Assembly: GCA_007135795.1 (NCBI GenBank)
Contig: SLIE01000462.1
Location: 1 to 5,678 of the forward strand
DNA: 5,678 nt
DNA from: Desulfobacterales bacterium
GTDB lineage: Bacteria; Desulfobacterota; Desulfobacteria; Desulfobacterales; Desulfosalsimonadaceae
Direction: 5' to 3'
Below the pieces are notes generated by a model. It made no database searches. It was not told where the DNA came from and saw nothing but the letters and a program-made list of their open reading frames with translations. A program made the translations under genes and the position numbers. Of this stretch, positions 5,035 to 5,678 are shown piece after piece; position 1 is the stretch's first letter; each line of letters begins with the position of its first letter.

Positions 5035-5678
5035 ATGGACTTGCCGCTTAAAGGAATAAAAGTACTTGATATTTCGCGTGTACTTACCGGACCATACTGT
5101 ACAATGATTCTGGGCGATCTGGGAGCAGAAGTCATAAAGATAGAAATTCCCGACACAGGAGATGAAACCCGGTCCTGGGGGCCGCCTTATGTGGAGGGGG
5201 AGAGTGCTTATTATCTGAGTACGAACCGCAATAAAAAAAGTGTTACATTAAACCTGAAAAGCGAGGAAGGTCAAAAAATTCTGCTCGACATGGCCAAACA
5301 GTGCGATGTCATGATCGAAAATTTTCTTCCGGGGACGGTCGATCGTCTGGGTGTGAGCTATGAACTGGTAAAAAAGATCAACCCGGGGATCATTTATTGC
5401 TCTCTTTCCGGCTTCGGCCAGGACGGCCCTTATCGCGACTTCCCCGCGTACGACCTGTTGATGCAGGGGGTTGGCGGACTTATGTCCATCACCGGTGAAA
5501 AAGATGGTCAGCCGATCAGGATCGGTGTGGCCCTTATTGATATTGGCGCCGGGATGTATGGTGTCATCGGCATCCTTTCTGCGTTAATGACCAAAAAGGC
5601 AACCGGAAAAGGCCAGTACATCGACATTTCTCTTTTGGACACGGAAGTTTCCTGGATGACTTACATGGCTTCCAATTA
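5035..5678 (+). CDS. CaiB/BaiF family (class III) CoA-transferase, 3' end cut by the window
   Basis: The first 214 residues of a cytoplasmic class III CoA-transferase; the family is normally about 390-440 residues, so roughly half is present and the frame is open at the window end. It begins with PLKGIKVLDISRVLTGPYCT (4-23) and continues with LGDLGAEVIKIE (26-37), the typical N-terminal Rossmann-like start. NRNKKSVTLNLKSEEG (64-79), ENFLPGTVDRLGV (95-107) and YCSLSGFGQDGPY (121-133) are further family motifs. Asp169 in ALIDIGAGMYG is the predicted nucleophile that forms the aspartyl-CoA anhydride. The start is supported by AGGGGA five bases upstream. Next to glutaryl-CoA genes, a succinyl-CoA:glutarate CoA-transferase (SUGCT-like) is the most attractive role, but the family handles many acids and the substrate cannot be read from this part. 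Confidence 0.93.
   Translation, partial: MDLPLKGIKVLDISRVLTGPYCTMILGDLGAEVIKIEIPDTGDETRSWGPPYVEGESAYYLSTNRNKKSVTLNLKSEEGQKILLDMAKQCDVMIENFLPGTVDRLGVSYELVKKINPGIIYCSLSGFGQDGPYRDFPAYDLLMQGVGGLMSITGEKDGQPIRIGVALIDIGAGMYGVIGILSALMTKKATGKGQYIDISLLDTEVSWMTYMASN

Noticed and set aside
1..5678. CRISPR arrays, tRNA or rRNA genes, insertion sequences
   Set aside because: No regularly spaced repeats, no cloverleaf-like or ribosomal motifs, no transposase-like proteins and no terminal inverted repeats were seen.

Overview
The window suggests a strictly anaerobic, glutaryl-CoA-degrading bacterium, most likely a Desulfococcus/Desulfosarcina-like member of the Desulfobacterota (former Deltaproteobacteria). 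A syntrophic relative is also possible. The assignment rests on gene content and on close resemblance to the Desulfococcus multivorans non-decarboxylating glutaryl-CoA dehydrogenase as I remember it; no database search was done.

Layout, all on the + strand. (1) Positions 1-1142: a 5'-truncated acyl-CoA dehydrogenase with the Arg/Val active-site pair of the non-decarboxylating, glutaconyl-CoA-forming glutaryl-CoA dehydrogenases. (2) 1143-1214: a 72-base A+T-rich gap (17 of 72 bases are G or C). (3) 1215-1430: a 71-residue biotin carrier protein (gcdC). (4) 1465-3198: the glutaconyl-CoA decarboxylase carboxyltransferase alpha subunit (gcdA). (5) 3259-3417: a 52-residue one-helix membrane subunit (gcdD, OadG-like). 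(6) 3478-4824: the Na+-pump beta subunit (gcdB), starting at GTG. (7) 4825-5034: a 210-base gap with at most a weak terminator-like hairpin. (8) 5035 to the window end: the first 214 residues of a CaiB/BaiF (class III) CoA-transferase.

How the genes fit together: the CoA-transferase may activate glutarate (or another acid) to the CoA ester. The dehydrogenase oxidises glutaryl-CoA to glutaconyl-CoA while keeping the carboxylate. GcdA then moves that carboxyl group to the biotin on GcdC, releasing crotonyl-CoA. GcdB with GcdD decarboxylates carboxybiotin and exports Na+. Decarboxylation energy is thus saved as a sodium gradient instead of being lost inside the dehydrogenase.

The most notable features are in the pump. 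GcdB carries an insert of about 75-80 residues between its second and third hydrophobic segments that reads like a biotinyl/lipoyl-type barrel-sandwich domain without the modifiable lysine. The aspartate known to be essential in the Klebsiella oxaloacetate decarboxylase beta subunit is Glu here, and the other conserved membrane aspartate is Asn. The biotin carrier has no Ala/Pro linker and the small subunit is minimal. Together these suggest a structurally divergent form of the biotin-dependent sodium pump.
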